From: Fimenecus sp045595185
GTDB taxonomy: Bacteria > Bacillota > Clostridia > Oscillospirales > Acutalibacteraceae
DNA: 64,000 nucleotides
Direction of reading: 5' to 3'
Assembly: GCA_045595185.1 (NCBI GenBank)
Contig: JAZNZX010000074.1
Span: forward strand, 1 to 64,000
The translations under genes were made by a program, and so were the position numbers. Shown here in pieces: positions 39,747-49,093 of the stretch. The number at the start of each line of letters is the position of its first letter. The first letter of the stretch is position 1. The notes under the pieces are model-generated. The model searched no databases and was not told the DNA's origin. It saw nothing but the letters and a program-made list of their open reading frames with translations.

Positions 39747-42098
39747 ATGGAAAATACAAATAATTTATTCAATGAATTCAAAGGAAAATCATTTTCAATG
39801 CCTATGGTTGCATTGCGCGGACTTGTTGTTTTTCCTGAAATGACATTACATTTTGATGTGGGAAGACCAAAGTCAATAAAGGCAATCAGAAGTGCTATGG
39901 AAAAGAAAACAAATATTTTCCTTTCAACACAAATTGACCTTGAATGCGATGACCCGAGAAGTGACGATATTTACCGTTCAGGTGTTGTCTGTGAAATAAA
40001 GCAGGTTATGAAATTACCGGGAACAGATACATTGCGTGTCGTGGTTTATGGTCTTTATCGTGCTGAACTTTTAAATATAAATACATATAATCCGTATTTA
40101 TCTGCTGTTGTTCGTCGTATTGAAACAGAAAATGTAAATCCTGTTGATGCAAAATACGAGGAAGCACTTGTTCGCAGTCTTATCGGTATTTTTGAGGACT
40201 ATTCGTATTATGTTCCTAAATTACCGTCTGACATTGTTATCGGTGTTTCTGTTCGCAAAGAAGCAGGTGAGATAACAGACTTCATTCTTTCAAATATTCC
40301 TTTGGACTTTGCTGTTAAACAGAGTCTTCTTGAAGAACTTAATCCTTTGAAAAGAGCAGAGTCACTTTGTCTTGTTTTAAAAAGAGAAATTGAACTTTTA
40401 GCCATTGAGGAAGAAATCAATGATAAGGTTCAGGAACAGATGGAAGAAAATCAGCGCGAATATTATCTCCGTGAACAGATTAAAGCAATTTCCGAAGAGC
40501 TTAATGACGGTGACGGAGCAATTTCCGAAGCAGAGGAATATAAAGAGCAAATCCGTGCAATCGGTTTTAATGAAGACACCGAAAGAAAGCTTATTCGTGA
40601 ATGTGACAGACTTATGAAAATGCAGTCTTCAAGTCCTGAATCAGCTGTAATAAGAAATTATCTTGATAAAATAATTTCTCTTCCTTGGGGATATTGTACG
40701 GAAGAAAATCTTGATATAGAACACGCAGAAGAAATTCTTAATAATGACCATTACGGTCTCTCGGATGTAAAAGAGCGAATTATTGAGTTCCTTGCTGTCA
40801 GAAAAATCAATCCTGATGTTAAAGGACAGATTATCTGTCTTGCAGGACCTCCCGGTGTTGGTAAAACATCAATAGCTCGTTCACTTGCAAATGCAATCGG
40901 CAGAAGCTATGCAAGAATTTCCCTTGGTGGTGTCCGTGATGAGGCTGATATAAGAGGTCACAGAAAAACATATATCGGTTCAATGCCCGGTAGAATTATT
41001 GAGGCTATCGAAAATGCAAAAAGCTCAAATCCTCTTATTCTTCTTGACGAGGTTGATAAGTTAGGTTCTGACCATCGTGGTGACCCGTCATCAGCACTTT
41101 TGGAAGTTCTTGATGCTGAACAAAATAATTCATTTGTTGACCATTATCTTGAAATTCCATACGATTTAAGTAAGGTTTTGTTTATCACAACTGCAAATGA
41201 TAAAAGCAGAATACCTGCGCCGTTACTTGACAGAATGGAAATTATTGATATTCCCGGTTATACATACGAGGAAAAATTCAATATTGTAAAGAAACATCTT
41301 GTTCCAAAACAGATAACGGCAAACGGTCTTAAAAAGTCTTATGTTAAGTTTACTGATAAAGCATTGAAAGCAATTATCAGTGGCTATACAAAAGAAGCAG
41401 GTGTTCGTGTTCTTGAAAGAACAATTGCAATGGTGCTTCGAAAGATTGCTGTGGAATATGCAAAAGGCTTTGAAGGTAAAATAACAGTGAAGGATACAGA
41501 TTTAGAAGGCTATCTTGGTGCTGTTAAATTCAAACCTGATGAAAGCTCAAAAAATGACCAGATTGGTGTTGTAAACGGTCTTGCATATACATCAGTCGGT
41601 GGCACAATGCTTACAGTTGAGGTTGCTGTTATGGACGGTAAGGGCAACATTGAGCTTACTGGTTCATTAGGTGATGTTATTAAGGAATCTGCAAAAGCAG
41701 CAATAAGCTATATCAGAACAAACGCTGATAAATACAGAATTGATAAAGACTTTTATCAGAACAAGGACATTCATATCCATTTCCCTGAGGGTGCTGTTCC
41801 GAAGGATGGCCCATCAGCAGGTGTTACGATTTTTACAGCTCTCGTTTCTGCACTTTCAGGCTGTAAGGTTAAGTCAAGTGTCGCTATGACAGGTGAAATT
41901 ACTGTTACAGGTCGTGTTCTTCCGATTGGCGGACTTCGTGAAAAAACAATGGCAGCATATGTTGAGGGTATTAAAACAGTTGTTGTTCCTGAAGCAAACA
42001 GAAGTGACCTTCAGAAGATAGATGAAAAGGTTAAAGAGAAAATCAATTTTGTTTTTGCAAGAACAGGGGACGATGTCCTTAAAGTAGCATTAGTATAA
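39747..42098 (+). CDS. lon: ATP-dependent protease Lon (LonA)
   Basis: 783 residues from the ATG at 39747. N-terminal substrate domain (MPMVALRGLVVFPEMTLHF), coiled middle, AAA+ module with Walker A AGPPGVGKTS (about 360) and Walker B LILLDEVDK, and the protease domain with the Ser-Lys dyad (Ser in PKDGPSAGVTIFTALVS; the Lys about 43 residues later in REKTMAAYVEG). It degrades damaged and regulatory proteins. The start is uncertain: the best SD (AGGAG, 39728-39732) is 14 bases away and fits an out-of-frame ATG at 39737 better; an in-frame GTG at 39732 overlaps the SD. Confidence 0.96.
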   Translation: MENTNNLFNEFKGKSFSMPMVALRGLVVFPEMTLHFDVGRPKSIKAIRSAMEKKTNIFLSTQIDLECDDPRSDDIYRSGVVCEIKQVMKLPGTDTLRVVVYGLYRAELLNINTYNPYLSAVVRRIETENVNPVDAKYEEALVRSLIGIFEDYSYYVPKLPSDIVIGVSVRKEAGEITDFILSNIPLDFAVKQSLLEELNPLKRAESLCLVLKREIELLAIEEEINDKVQEQMEENQREYYLREQIKAISEELNDGDGAISEAEEYKEQIRAIGFNEDTERKLIRECDRLMKMQSSSPESAVIRNYLDKIISLPWGYCTEENLDIEHAEEILNNDHYGLSDVKERIIEFLAVRKINPDVKGQIICLAGPPGVGKTSIARSLANAIGRSYARISLGGVRDEADIRGHRKTYIGSMPGRIIEAIENAKSSNPLILLDEVDKLGSDHRGDPSSALLEVLDAEQNNSFVDHYLEIPYDLSKVLFITTANDKSRIPAPLLDRMEIIDIPGYTYEEKFNIVKKHLVPKQITANGLKKSYVKFTDKALKAIISGYTKEAGVRVLERTIAMVLRKIAVEYAKGFEGKITVKDTDLEGYLGAVKFKPDESSKNDQIGVVNGLAYTSVGGTMLTVEVAVMDGKGNIELTGSLGDVIKESAKAAISYIRTNADKYRIDKDFYQNKDIHIHFPEGAVPKDGPSAGVTIFTALVSALSGCKVKSSVAMTGEITVTGRVLPIGGLREKTMAAYVEGIKTVVVPEANRSDLQKIDEKVKEKINFVFARTGDDVLKVALV

Positions 42099-42109
42099 AA
42101 GAGGTAATT

Positions 42110-42697
42110 ATGAGATACGATAAAGCAGAATTTAAAGCCGCATACGGCACATTCGGTCAGTTACCTGATAGTGACTTACCTGAAATTGCTTTTGCAGGTC
42201 GTTCAAATGTGGGTAAAAGTTCATTACTCAATAAACTTTTTCAAAGAAAAAACCTTGCAAGAGTAAGCTCAGTACCGGGTAAAACAATCACAATAAACTT
42301 TTATCAGGTTGATGAATATAATTTTGTTGACTTACCGGGTTATGGCTATGCCAAGGTTGCAAAAACCGAAAAAGACCGTTGGGCAGAAATGATGGAAGGA
42401 TACTTTAATTCCGACCGTAATATCAAGCTTGTTGTTCAGCTTGTTGATATGCGTCATCCACCGACAAAGGATGACCTGATGATGATGGAGTTTCTACAGG
42501 CAACGGGTTATGAGTTTATTGTTGTTATGACAAAGGCTGATAAGCTTAAGAAGAAAAAGGATTATAACGAACGACTTGAAAGCTCAAAAAAGGAAATGAG
42601 CTTTGTGCCTGAAGAACGAATTATTCCGTTCTCATCTGAAAACGGACAAGGTCTTGACATAGTAAAAAAATATATTGAAGAATATTTAGGAGAATAA
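42110..42697 (+). CDS. engB: Ribosome biogenesis GTP-binding protein EngB/YsxC
   Basis: 195 residues. An essential-type TRAFAC GTPase for 50S assembly. G1 GRSNVGKSSLLN (about 28-39), G2 T in PGKTITINFY, G3 DLPGYGYAK, G4 TKADK, G5 SSENGQG. It starts 11 bases after lon, the classic lon-engB pairing. Confidence 0.97.
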   Translation: MRYDKAEFKAAYGTFGQLPDSDLPEIAFAGRSNVGKSSLLNKLFQRKNLARVSSVPGKTITINFYQVDEYNFVDLPGYGYAKVAKTEKDRWAEMMEGYFNSDRNIKLVVQLVDMRHPPTKDDLMMMEFLQATGYEFIVVMTKADKLKKKKDYNERLESSKKEMSFVPEERIIPFSSENGQGLDIVKKYIEEYLGE

Positions 42698-42699
42698 AA

Positions 42700-43971
42700 A
42701 TGAGCAAAGTACCATTTACAACAAAAGATAAACTTGAAGAAATTGCAAAAGTGCATCCGACACCTTTTCATCTTTACGATGAAGCAGGAATCCGCAAGAA
42801 TGCAGAAAACCTTAAAAAAGCATTTGCGTGGAATAAAGGCTTTAAAGAATATTTCGCAGTAAAGGCAACTCCAAACCCATTCCTTATTAACATTTTAAGA
42901 GAATACGGTTGTGGTTGTGACTGTTCATCAAAAACTGAGCTTATGCTTTCAAAGGCAATCGGTGCAGTAGGTGATGACATTATGTTCTCATCAAACGATA
43001 CACCACCTGAAGAATTTAAGTATGCAGATGATTTAGGTGCAATTATCAACCTTGATGATATTACTCATATCGACATTCTTGAAAAGACATTGGGTTATCT
43101 TCCGAAGAAGCTTTCATGTCGATACAATCCGGGTGGATACTTCTCAATTGCTAATAACATTATGGACAACCCTGGCGACGCAAAATATGGTATGACAACT
43201 GAACAGCTTTTTGAAGCATTCAAAATTATGAAGTCAAAGGGCGTTGAGGAGTTTGGTATTCACGCATTCCTTGCAAGTAACACAGTTACAAACGAATATT
43301 ATCCGACACTTGCTAAAACTCTCTTTGAAGTTGCAGTAAAGCTTAAAGAAGAAACAGGTGCTCATATCAAATTCATTAACCTTTCAGGTGGTATCGGTAT
43401 CCCTTATCGTCCTGACCAGGAAGGAAATGACATCTTCGAAATCGGTGCAGGTGTTGAAAAGGTATATAACGAAGTTCTTGTTCCTGCAGGAATGGATGAT
43501 GTTGCAATTTATACTGAGCTTGGCAGATTTATGTTAGCTCCATACGGTGCACTTGTAACTCGAGCTATTAACGAAAAGCATACACATAAGGAATATATCG
43601 GTGTTGATGCTTGTGCAGTTAACCTTATGCGTCCTGCAATTTACGGTGCATATCATCATATTACAGTTATGGGTAAGGAAAATGAGCCTTGCGACTATAA
43701 ATATGATGTAACAGGTTCACTTTGCGAAAATAATGATAAATTTGCTATCGACAGAATGTTGCCAAAAATTGATATGGGCGACTTGCTCTTTATCCACGAT
43801 ACAGGTGCTCATGGATTTGCTATGGGTTATAACTATAATGGTAAACTTAAATCAGCAGAAATTCTCCTTAAAGAAGACGGAAGCTTCCAGATGATTCGTC
43901 GTGCAGAAACTCCTGCTGACTATTTCGCAACATTCGATTGCTTTGATTTTTACAAAAAAGTTACTGAATAA
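42700..43971 (+). CDS. lysA: Diaminopimelate decarboxylase-type PLP enzyme
   Basis: 423 residues. Fold type III decarboxylase: PLP Lys in KEYFAVKATPNPFLINIL (about 52), phosphate-binding INLSGGIGIPYRP (about 225) and ELGRFMLAPYGALVTRAI (about 262), then DACAVNLMRP and the C-terminal CENNDKFAIDR with the active-site Cys. It converts meso-diaminopimelate to lysine, although the sequence is fairly divergent from textbook LysA and another amino-acid substrate is possible. SD AGGAG. It follows engB by two bases. Confidence 0.85.
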   Translation: MSKVPFTTKDKLEEIAKVHPTPFHLYDEAGIRKNAENLKKAFAWNKGFKEYFAVKATPNPFLINILREYGCGCDCSSKTELMLSKAIGAVGDDIMFSSNDTPPEEFKYADDLGAIINLDDITHIDILEKTLGYLPKKLSCRYNPGGYFSIANNIMDNPGDAKYGMTTEQLFEAFKIMKSKGVEEFGIHAFLASNTVTNEYYPTLAKTLFEVAVKLKEETGAHIKFINLSGGIGIPYRPDQEGNDIFEIGAGVEKVYNEVLVPAGMDDVAIYTELGRFMLAPYGALVTRAINEKHTHKEYIGVDACAVNLMRPAIYGAYHHITVMGKENEPCDYKYDVTGSLCENNDKFAIDRMLPKIDMGDLLFIHDTGAHGFAMGYNYNGKLKSAEILLKEDGSFQMIRRAETPADYFATFDCFDFYKKVTE

Positions 43972-43984
43972 TAGAGGTTAAATT

Positions 43985-46900
43985 ATGTCCTTTGTTCATT
44001 TGCATGTGCATACTGAATACAGCTTGCTTGACGGAGCTTGTCGTTTAGACAGGCTTTGTTCCGTTGCAAAAGAACGAGGACAAACTGCTCTTGCAATTAC
44101 TGACCACGGTAATCTATTCGGTGCAGTTGATTTTTACCGAGCAGCAAAAAAACACGGAATGAAGCCCATTATCGGTTGCGAGGTTTATGTTGCTTCCCGT
44201 TCACGATTTGATAAGGTGCATGGTATTGACTCAAATCGTCACCACCTTGTACTGCTTTGCAAAAATGAAATAGGATATCAGAATCTTATAAAGCTTGTTT
44301 CATCAGCGTGGGTTGACGGATTCTATACAAAGCCACGAATTGACCGTGAACTTTTAGAGAAACATCACGAGGGACTTATTGCTCTTTCTGCTTGCCTTGC
44401 AGGTGAAATTCCTAAATTGATTGTCAATAATGAATATTTAAAGGCAAAAGAAACTGCATTGTGGTATCAGAATCTTTTCGGTGAAGGCAATTATTACCTT
44501 GAAATGCAAAATCACGGTATTCCTGAACAAATCGCAGTAAATGAGGGTATTATCCGACTTTCAAATGAAACAGGAATTCCTCTTGTTGCAACAAATGATG
44601 TTCACTATGTCAACAGGGAAGACTCACATATTCAAAAAATTCTTATTTGTATCGCAACTAACCATACGGTTGACGAAGAAAATTCCCTTGAATTTACAAG
44701 TGATAATTTCTATCTTAAATCCGAAGATGAAATGAGAGCCTTATTTCCAAAGACACAAGAAGCAATTGACAATACACAAAAAATTGCCGATATGTGTAAT
44801 TTTGATTTCGAATTCGGTAATACAAAATTGCCTAATTTCACAGTGCCTGACGGATATTCTCATTACGATTATTTCAGAGAAAAATGTTATGCAGGCTTAA
44901 AGCAAAGATACGGTGATAATCCTGATAATTTATATATTGAAAGACTTGAATACGAACTTTCAGTTATAAGTAATATGGGCTATGTTGACTACTTTTTAAT
45001 CGTAGCCGACTTCATTCAGTATGCTCGCGACCACGGTATTCCCGTTGGTCCCGGTCGTGGCTCAGGTGCCGGCAGTATCTGTGCATACTGTATGGGTATT
45101 ACAAATATTGACCCTATTAAATATAACCTTATTTTTGAACGATTTTTAAACCCTGACAGAGTCAGTATGCCTGATATTGATGTTGACTTTTGCTACGAAA
45201 GACGACAAGAGGTTATTGACTATGTTATCGACAAATATGGCTCCGACCATGTGGCACAGATTATAACATTTGGTACAATGGCAGCTCGTGCAGCTATCCG
45301 TGATGTTGGCAGAGCAATGGGAATGCCATATGCAACTGTCGATAATGTTGCGAAAAAAATTCCACGAACACTTGGTATAACAATTGAAAAAGCACTCGCT
45401 GAAAGTGAAGAACTTAAAGCGTTATATAATGGTGATGAGCAAATCAAAGAGCTTATTGACACAGCAAAAAGTGTTGAGGGTATGCCAAGAAACTCATCAA
45501 CTCACGCAGCAGGTATTGTTATTACCGACAAGCCTGTAAGTGATTATGTTCCGCTTGCAAAAAATGATGAATCTGTTGTAACACAGTTTACAATGACAAC
45601 TATCGAAGAGCTTGGACTTCTTAAAATGGATTTCTTGGGTCTACGTACATTAACTGTTATCAATGACTGTGTAAAAATGGTTAAAAAGAATAATCCTCAG
45701 TTCGATATTGAAAAAATTCCTTACGATGATAAGAATGTATATTCTCTTTTTACAAGCGGACAGACTGACGGTGTTTTTCAATGCGAATCAAATGGTATGA
45801 GAAGCGTATTTACGCGACTTAAACCGACAAATCTTGAAGATATTATCGCTGTTATTTCTCTTTACCGACCTGGACCGATGGATTCAATTGATTCGTATAT
45901 ACAGAACAGACATAATCCTGAATATATCAGATACAAAACACCTATGCTTCGCGATATTCTTGATGTCACATATGGTTGTATGGTCTATCAGGAACAGGTA
46001 ATGCAAATTTTCCGTTCATTGGCAGGGTATTCTCTTGGCAGAGCTGATATTGTTCGTCGTGCTATGTCAAAAAAAAAGCATAAGGTAATGGAAGAAGAAA
46101 GAACATTCTTCTGTGAAGGTTGCCTTAAAAATGGAATTGAAAATAAGATTGCTAATGAAATTTTTGATGATATGTCGTCATTTGCTTCATATGCATTCAA
46201 TAAATCTCACGCTGCCGCTTATGCTGTGGTGGCATACAGAACAGCATATCTTAAATGCTATTATCCTTGTGAATTTATGGCTTCACTTCTTACAAGTGTG
46301 CTTGATAATTCAACTAAAATTGCCGATTATATTGATGCTTGTAAAAAGAGTGGTTTAAGTATTCTTCCTCCGAATGTGAATGTAAGTAATAAAACATTTA
46401 CGGTAGGTGAGGATAATAAAACTGTAATGTTCGGTCTTCTTGCTATAAAAAATCTTGGTCACGATTTCATCGATACAATCATCAATGAAAGAAGACTTAA
46501 CGGAAAATTCACATCTTTTTACTCATTCTGTAAACGCGTTCACGGTAAAGGCTTTAACCGTCGTGCTGTTGAAGGTCTTATTAAAAGCGGTGCTCTTGAC
46601 GGACTGGGCAGTAACCGTCAGGAAATGCTTATAAACCTTCCGTTTGTCATTGACGACCTTGACAGCTCGCGAAGAAGAAACATTGAGGGTCAGATTGGCT
46701 TTTTTGACCTTATGAGCAGCGACAGTTCATCAACAGAATTTGTTATGAAAAAAATGGATGAATTTCCATCACATACACTTCTTATGATGGAAAAAGAAAC
46801 AACAGGACTTTATATTTCTTCTCATCCTATGGAGCAATATAAAGAATTGTCATCAAAAATGAAATGTGATGCAATCGCTGATATTATAAACGCAGATAAC

Positions 46901-47416
46901 GACTATAATTCAAAATATGTTGATTCTTTTTCTGTTAAAATTATGGGCATAATAAGTGGTATAACACGAAAACAGACAAAAGCAGGAGATACAATGGCTT
47001 TTGTAACGCTTGAGGATGTCAACGGTTCTGTTGAGATTATTATATTCCCTAAACTTTTTACAAAATATTCGAATATTTTATATAATGGTAATGTGCTTAT
47101 GGTTGGTGGTCGTCTTTCTGTTAAAGAGGAAGAAAGTCCAAAGATTATTCTTGATTTTGCAGAAACTGCAGAAAATGTCAAGAGTAATCAAAGCAAAAAA
47201 ACTGGTCTTTTTATAAGAGTTGAAAGTGAAACATCATCAATTTATACAAGATGTAATGAAATCGTTTCAGATGCGGAACAGGGAAATGTACCATTGTATT
47301 TTTATTTCGCAAACAGCAAAAAATATTTTCCGTGTAAAAAAATATCTGTTGATGACAATCTTTTGTACAATTTGAAAGAAATTGCCGGTGAGCAAAATGT
47401 CATATTACAAATATAA
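43985..47416 (+). CDS. dnaE: DNA polymerase III subunit alpha (DnaE type)
   Basis: 1143 residues. Replicative or lesion-related C-family polymerase. Intact PHP domain at the N-terminus (VHLHVHTEYSLLDG, ITDHGNLFG), polymerase active site with PDIDVDFCYERRQEVIDY (about 395-412) and GPGRGSGAGS, the fingers/thumb, tandem HhH (about 820-880) and a C-terminal OB fold (VKIMGIISGITRKQTKAGDT). In Firmicutes with PolC, DnaE extends primers on the lagging strand. It follows lysA by 13 bases. Confidence 0.97.
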   Translation: MSFVHLHVHTEYSLLDGACRLDRLCSVAKERGQTALAITDHGNLFGAVDFYRAAKKHGMKPIIGCEVYVASRSRFDKVHGIDSNRHHLVLLCKNEIGYQNLIKLVSSAWVDGFYTKPRIDRELLEKHHEGLIALSACLAGEIPKLIVNNEYLKAKETALWYQNLFGEGNYYLEMQNHGIPEQIAVNEGIIRLSNETGIPLVATNDVHYVNREDSHIQKILICIATNHTVDEENSLEFTSDNFYLKSEDEMRALFPKTQEAIDNTQKIADMCNFDFEFGNTKLPNFTVPDGYSHYDYFREKCYAGLKQRYGDNPDNLYIERLEYELSVISNMGYVDYFLIVADFIQYARDHGIPVGPGRGSGAGSICAYCMGITNIDPIKYNLIFERFLNPDRVSMPDIDVDFCYERRQEVIDYVIDKYGSDHVAQIITFGTMAARAAIRDVGRAMGMPYATVDNVAKKIPRTLGITIEKALAESEELKALYNGDEQIKELIDTAKSVEGMPRNSSTHAAGIVITDKPVSDYVPLAKNDESVVTQFTMTTIEELGLLKMDFLGLRTLTVINDCVKMVKKNNPQFDIEKIPYDDKNVYSLFTSGQTDGVFQCESNGMRSVFTRLKPTNLEDIIAVISLYRPGPMDSIDSYIQNRHNPEYIRYKTPMLRDILDVTYGCMVYQEQVMQIFRSLAGYSLGRADIVRRAMSKKKHKVMEEERTFFCEGCLKNGIENKIANEIFDDMSSFASYAFNKSHAAAYAVVAYRTAYLKCYYPCEFMASLLTSVLDNSTKIADYIDACKKSGLSILPPNVNVSNKTFTVGEDNKTVMFGLLAIKNLGHDFIDTIINERRLNGKFTSFYSFCKRVHGKGFNRRAVEGLIKSGALDGLGSNRQEMLINLPFVIDDLDSSRRRNIEGQIGFFDLMSSDSSSTEFVMKKMDEFPSHTLLMMEKETTGLYISSHPMEQYKELSSKMKCDAIADIINADNDYNSKYVDSFSVKIMGIISGITRKQTKAGDTMAFVTLEDVNGSVEIIIFPKLFTKYSNILYNGNVLMVGGRLSVKEEESPKIILDFAETAENVKSNQSKKTGLFIRVESETSSIYTRCNEIVSDAEQGNVPLYFYFANSKKYFPCKKISVDDNLLYNLKEIAGEQNVILQI

Positions 47417-47428
47417 TTGACATATTAC

Positions 47429-47457
47429 TTGCAATTTATTGTTTCTTATGTTATTAT
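47429..47457 (+). promoter_or_regulatory. pfkA promoter
   Basis: TTGCAA (47429-47434), 17-base spacer, TATTAT (47452-47457). Confidence 0.55.
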
Positions 47458-47506
47458 AAACTCTCAATGTGGAAATATTTAGCAAATACTAATAAAGGGT
47501 GATAAA

Positions 47507-48469
47507 ATGAAAACTATAGGTGTTCTTACAAGTGGTGGCGACGCACCGGGCATGAATGCTGCTATTCGTTCAGTTGTTCGTTCAGCATGCGAAAACGGTA
47601 TGCGAGTAATGGGTATCAGAAGAGGATATAACGGTCTTATGCAGGGTGATATGTACGAAATGAATCTTCGTTCAGTATCAAACATTATCAACCGTGGCGG
47701 TACATTCCTCTATTCTGCAAGAAGTCCTGAATTCAAAACAGAAGAAGGTCTTCAGAAAGCACTTAAAGTAGCAAAAGATGTTGGACTTGACGGTATCGTT
47801 GTAATCGGTGGTGACGGTTCATTCAGAGGTGCTCGTGACTTGTCTCTTCGCGGACTTCCTTGTGTTGGTATTCCCGGCACAATTGATAACGATATTGCTT
47901 GTAGTGACTATACAATCGGTTATGATACATCTCTTAATACTGTTCTTGAAATGGTTGACAGACTTCGTGATACATCTGAATCACACGACCGTTGCACAGT
48001 TGTTGAGGTAATGGGCAGACGCGCAGGTTATATTGCACTTAATGCGGGTATTGCTTGTGGTGCAACATCAATCCTTATTCCTGAAGTTGAATATGACTTC
48101 CAGCGTGATGTTATCGACAGAATGAAGAGAACTCAGCTTACAGGCAAAAAGCATTTCATCATTATCGTTGCTGAGGGTATCGGTGGCGTTGAAGAAATGG
48201 CAAAGAGAATTGAAAACGAAACAGGTGTTGAAACCCGTGCAACAATTCTTGGTCATGTTCAGCGTGGTGGTCATCCAACAGTTCGTGACCGAGTAACAGC
48301 ATCTCTTATGGGTCATAAGGCTGTTGAACTTCTTAAGGAAGGTATCGGTAACAGAGTTATAGCTATGCAGCATGACGAAATTGTTGACTATGACATTTTC
48401 GAAGCACTTAATATGAAAAAGTCACTTGACCTTAATATGTATAAGATTGCTCACGAAATTTCAATCTAA
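47507..48469 (+). CDS. pfkA: 6-phosphofructokinase
   Basis: 320 residues, the ATP-dependent bacterial form. ATP site TSGGDAPGMNAAIRSVVRSA (about 9-28), GGDGSFRGA (about 102) and the catalytic TIDNDIACSDYTIGYDTSLN (about 125-144, Asp127 region); VEVMGRRAGYIAL and GHVQRGGHPT complete the fructose-6-phosphate and effector sites. Gly at the position after GGDG indicates ATP rather than PPi use. It forms an operon with aroK. Confidence 0.97.
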   Translation: MKTIGVLTSGGDAPGMNAAIRSVVRSACENGMRVMGIRRGYNGLMQGDMYEMNLRSVSNIINRGGTFLYSARSPEFKTEEGLQKALKVAKDVGLDGIVVIGGDGSFRGARDLSLRGLPCVGIPGTIDNDIACSDYTIGYDTSLNTVLEMVDRLRDTSESHDRCTVVEVMGRRAGYIALNAGIACGATSILIPEVEYDFQRDVIDRMKRTQLTGKKHFIIIVAEGIGGVEEMAKRIENETGVETRATILGHVQRGGHPTVRDRVTASLMGHKAVELLKEGIGNRVIAMQHDEIVDYDIFEALNMKKSLDLNMYKIAHEISI

Positions 48470-48472
48470 ATT

Positions 48473-48967
48473 ATGTCAAATATAGTTCTTATTGGTATGC
48501 CCGGTTGCGGTAAAAGTACAGTCGGTGTTATACTGGCTAAAACCCTTGGTATCGGCTTTTTTGATACTGATTTGATTATTCAACAGCGTGAAAAAAGACT
48601 GCTACAGGAAATAATTGACAATGACGGAATTGAAAAATTTCTTGATTGTGAAGCCTTGGCAGTCAAATCTATGGACTGTGAAAACTCAGTTGTAGCAACA
48701 GGTGGCAGTGTTGTTTTCAGAGAAGATTCAATGAAACATCTTAAAGAAAATGGTAAAATCTTCTTCCTTAATGTTTCACTTCCTGAAATCAAAAACAGAC
48801 TTGATAATATAAGTACACGCGGTGTTGCTGCTGAAAAATCACAGACCATTGATGACATATTTAATCAGCGTTATCCTTTGTATATAAAATATGCTGATTA
48901 TGTTCTTGATTTAAACAATTCCAATGTGGAAGAAACTGTTGAAAAAATCTGCAATATACTTAAATAA
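48473..48967 (+). CDS. aroK: Shikimate kinase
   Basis: 164 residues. It phosphorylates shikimate in aromatic amino-acid synthesis. Walker A GMPGCGKSTVG (about 8-18), FFDTDLIIQQRE (shikimate Asp), ATGGSVV (about 79-85) and the lid Arg in NISTRGVAAE. It starts three bases after pfkA with no good SD of its own, so it is probably translated by coupling. Confidence 0.93.
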   Translation: MSNIVLIGMPGCGKSTVGVILAKTLGIGFFDTDLIIQQREKRLLQEIIDNDGIEKFLDCEALAVKSMDCENSVVATGGSVVFREDSMKHLKENGKIFFLNVSLPEIKNRLDNISTRGVAAEKSQTIDDIFNQRYPLYIKYADYVLDLNNSNVEETVEKICNILK

Positions 48968-48972
48968 TTAAT

Positions 48973-49017
48973 CGCCTTACGGTAATTTCATTTTTAGTGA
49001 AAATTCACCGTAAGGCG
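48973..49017 (+). terminator. Terminator of pfkA-aroK
   Basis: 11-bp stem CGCCTTACGGT/ACCGTAAGGCG (48973-48983/49007-49017), an inner stem in the loop, then TTTTTATTTCC. Confidence 0.88.
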
Positions 49018-49093
49018 TTTTTATTTCCTTTACTAATTTAAAAAAATTAAGGCAAATTATTATTGCGATAAAAAGTCGCACGGAGGTGATAAT

